This document shows positions 7,502 through 8,842 of a stretch of 8,842 bases of DNA, in pieces. Position 1 is the first letter of the stretch, and every line of letters begins with the position of its first letter. The stretch lies in the NCBI GenBank assembly GCA_020631295.1, contig JAHDHN010000050.1, positions 1 to 8,842 of the forward strand, read 5' to 3'. A program made the translations under genes and the position numbers. The notes beneath the pieces are model-generated. The model did no database searches. It was not told where the DNA came from and saw only the letters and a list, made by a program, of their open reading frames with translations. This DNA is from Rickettsiales bacterium (GTDB taxonomy: Bacteria > Pseudomonadota > Alphaproteobacteria > Rickettsiales > UBA8987).

Positions 7502-7586
7502 CGTCATTCCACGGCTTGTCCGTGGAATCTCCAGCGACATACTGTGTCCTTACAAGGAGATCCCGTGGATAAACCACGGGATGACG
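7502..7586. repeat. 85-nt double-hairpin element (copy 2) between dnaK and dnaJ
   Basis: Its architecture and length are identical to copy 1: CGTC (7502-7505); hairpin 7506-7528 with stem ATTCCACGG and loop CTTGT; CTCC (7529-7532); a 23-nt core (7533-7555) containing GTGTCCT (7544-7550); GGAG (7556-7559); hairpin 7560-7582 with stem ATCCCGTGG and loop ATAAA; GACG (7583-7586). Both hairpins have perfect 9-bp stems. The flanks (about 7480-7500 and 7587-7605) are AT-rich and only imperfectly complementary. The element begins 41 nt after the dnaK stop and ends 47 nt before the dnaJ start, so it would be transcribed in a dnaK-dnaJ message. There is no T-run after either hairpin, so it does not look like a classical intrinsic terminator. 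Confidence 0.92.
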
Positions 7587-7633
7587 GGTATAAGATGGTA
7601 TGGCGTGTCTAACGCAACATGTAAGGCAATCGC

Positions 7634-8767
7634 ATGAACAATCCGTATCAAACCCTTGGTGTGCAACAGGCAGATGATGCAAAGACCATCAAATCGGCCT
7701 ATCGCAAGCTGGCCATGCAATATCACCCCGATAAAAATCCGGGCGATGAGGCCGCCGAGCAAAAATTCAAGGAAATCAATGCAGCCTATGACATTTTGAA
7801 AGATGAAGAAAAGCGCCGTGCCTATGATCAATATGGCGAGGCTGCCTTCCAAAATGGTGGGCCAGGTGCAGGCGGCGGCAACCCGTTTGGCGGCTTTGGC
7901 GGCGGCGGTGGTGGCTTCTCCGATATTTTTGAGGATTTATTCGCCCAAGCCACAGGCGGGCGCAGAGGCGGTGGTGCGTCCAAACGTCAATTTGCTGGCA
8001 GCGATTTACGTTATGACATGACACTCACGCTGGAAGAAGCGTTTGACGGCAAAAAGGGCACCATCAAAGTGCCTACCTTAGCCACATGCGGTGATTGTGA
8101 TGGCAAAGGCGGAAAAGGTGTGGAAACCTGTGGCGATTGCGGTGGCATGGGCCGCGTGCGTATGCAGCAAGGCTTTTTCATGACCGAACAAACCTGTGCT
8201 TCTTGTCGTGGCACGGGTGAAACCATCAAAGAAGTATGTGGCACCTGCCGTGGTGATGGCCGTGTGCGTGACACCCACACGCTGGATGTCACCATCCCAG
8301 CCGGTGTGGAAGACGGCATGCGTATGCGCTTAAGTGGCAAGGGCGAAGCAGGGTTGCGTGGTGGCCCGGCCGGTGATTTATACATTATGATCAGCGTCAA
8401 AGATCACAATCTATTTGCACGCGATAATGCGCATCTGCATCTGGAAGTACCGCTTGCATTCACCACTGCAGCCCTTGGCGGTGCAGTCGAAGTGCCCACC
8501 ATTGAAGGCAAAAAAGCCAAGCTCACCATTCCTGCTGGCACGCAATATGGCGATACGTTCCGCTTAAAAGGCAAGGGCATGCCAGAAGTCAATCGCGGTC
8601 GGATGGGTGATTTATACGTGCATGTAACGCCTGAAATTCCGAAAAAACCCACGCGCAAACAAAAGCAACTGCTGGAGCAATTACAAGAGCTGGACGATAA
8701 AAGCCTCAGCCCCGATGCCCATAGCTTCGGAAAATCAGTGGAAAGCTATGTGAAGAAACGTGGTTAG
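7634..8767 (+). CDS. dnaJ: Chaperone protein DnaJ (Hsp40, class I)
   Basis: DnaJ delivers unfolded clients to DnaK and stimulates its ATPase; it acts in the cytoplasm. The 377-residue protein has the full class I layout. The J domain covers about 3-68 with HPD at 31-33. A Gly/Phe-rich region spans about 73-115, including a GGFGGGGGG run. The zinc domain has four complete CxxCxGxG repeats starting at C152, C166, C188 and C202. The C-terminal beta-sandwich and dimerisation region runs from about 213 to 370. The N-terminus is MNNPYQTLGV, where most DnaJ proteins have a DYYEVLGV-type sequence; this is a mild variant. The ATG is preceded by GTAAGG with good spacing. Full zinc repeats distinguish it from CbpA, which lacks them. 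Position downstream of dnaK on the same strand supports the name. No separate promoter stands out in the 173-nt spacer. Confidence 0.98.
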   Translation: MNNPYQTLGVQQADDAKTIKSAYRKLAMQYHPDKNPGDEAAEQKFKEINAAYDILKDEEKRRAYDQYGEAAFQNGGPGAGGGNPFGGFGGGGGGFSDIFEDLFAQATGGRRGGGASKRQFAGSDLRYDMTLTLEEAFDGKKGTIKVPTLATCGDCDGKGGKGVETCGDCGGMGRVRMQQGFFMTEQTCASCRGTGETIKEVCGTCRGDGRVRDTHTLDVTIPAGVEDGMRMRLSGKGEAGLRGGPAGDLYIMISVKDHNLFARDNAHLHLEVPLAFTTAALGGAVEVPTIEGKKAKLTIPAGTQYGDTFRLKGKGMPEVNRGRMGDLYVHVTPEIPKKPTRKQKQLLEQLQELDDKSLSPDAHSFGKSVESYVKKRG

Positions 8768-8800
8768 CGATTAAGCTACAATATAGTAAAAATAATACAG

Positions 8801-8842
8801 CGTCACCCCGTGGCTTGCCTGTCCGCCATAGCCTTGGCGACG
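8801..8842. repeat. Start of a third palindromic repeat, cut by the window edge
   Basis: The first 17 bases, CGTCACCCCGTGGCTTG, follow the left arm of the 85-nt elements (CGTCAT[T/C]CC...GGCTTG). The sequence then departs: instead of the complementary CCACGGGG strand it continues CCTGTCCGCCATAGCC and TTGGCGACG. The latter contains its own short inverted repeat, CGCC (8824-8827) with GGCG (8836-8839). It looks like a chimera or nested insertion of a second palindromic unit into the first. The remainder lies outside the window, so its extent and folding are unknown. It lies 33 nt downstream of the dnaJ stop. Confidence 0.6.

Noticed and set aside
7502..7586. Hairpin pair as an intrinsic terminator after dnaK
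   Set aside because: Neither stem is followed by a run of T on either strand, and the same element occurs upstream of eno, where a dnaK-type terminator makes no sense.

Overview
The window is a conventional chromosomal segment of a mid-GC alphaproteobacterium. The SecA (C-terminal CPCGSGKKYKQCH metal-binding tail), DnaK and TrpA sequences all look alphaproteobacterial. Having trpA and eno argues against a reduced Rickettsiaceae-type genome and suggests a lineage with its own tryptophan synthesis and glycolysis. I cannot name the genus.

Layout, left to right: the 3' end of trpA (+, cut by the window edge); secA (-), converging on trpA with a 24-nt gap; a divergent intergenic region of about 300 nt holding promoter candidates and a complex inverted repeat; eno (+); a lipoprotein M23 metallopeptidase gene (-), converging on eno with a 21-nt gap; a divergent promoter region of 97 nt; dnaK (+); a 173-nt spacer holding a second copy of the repeat; dnaJ (+); and at the right edge the start of a third, related or chimeric repeat.

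The genes are housekeeping: the Sec translocation motor, the glycolytic enolase, an envelope peptidoglycan hydrolase and the DnaK-DnaJ chaperone pair. No grpE, hrcA or CIRCE operator is visible, so dnaK is more likely driven by a heat-shock sigma or sigma-70 type promoter.

The most interesting non-coding signal is an 85-nt repeat present twice (3077-3161 and 7502-7586). Its architecture is exact: CGTC, a 23-nt hairpin, CTCC, a 23-nt core, GGAG, a 23-nt hairpin, GACG. It could fold as a four-way junction. Every substitution in the stems, between the two arms of one copy and between the two copies, is matched by a compensating change in the pairing base. The copy beside eno also carries a perfect 14-bp outer inverted repeat. 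I see no phage, CRISPR, defence or transposase genes; apart from these repeats the region is ordinary.
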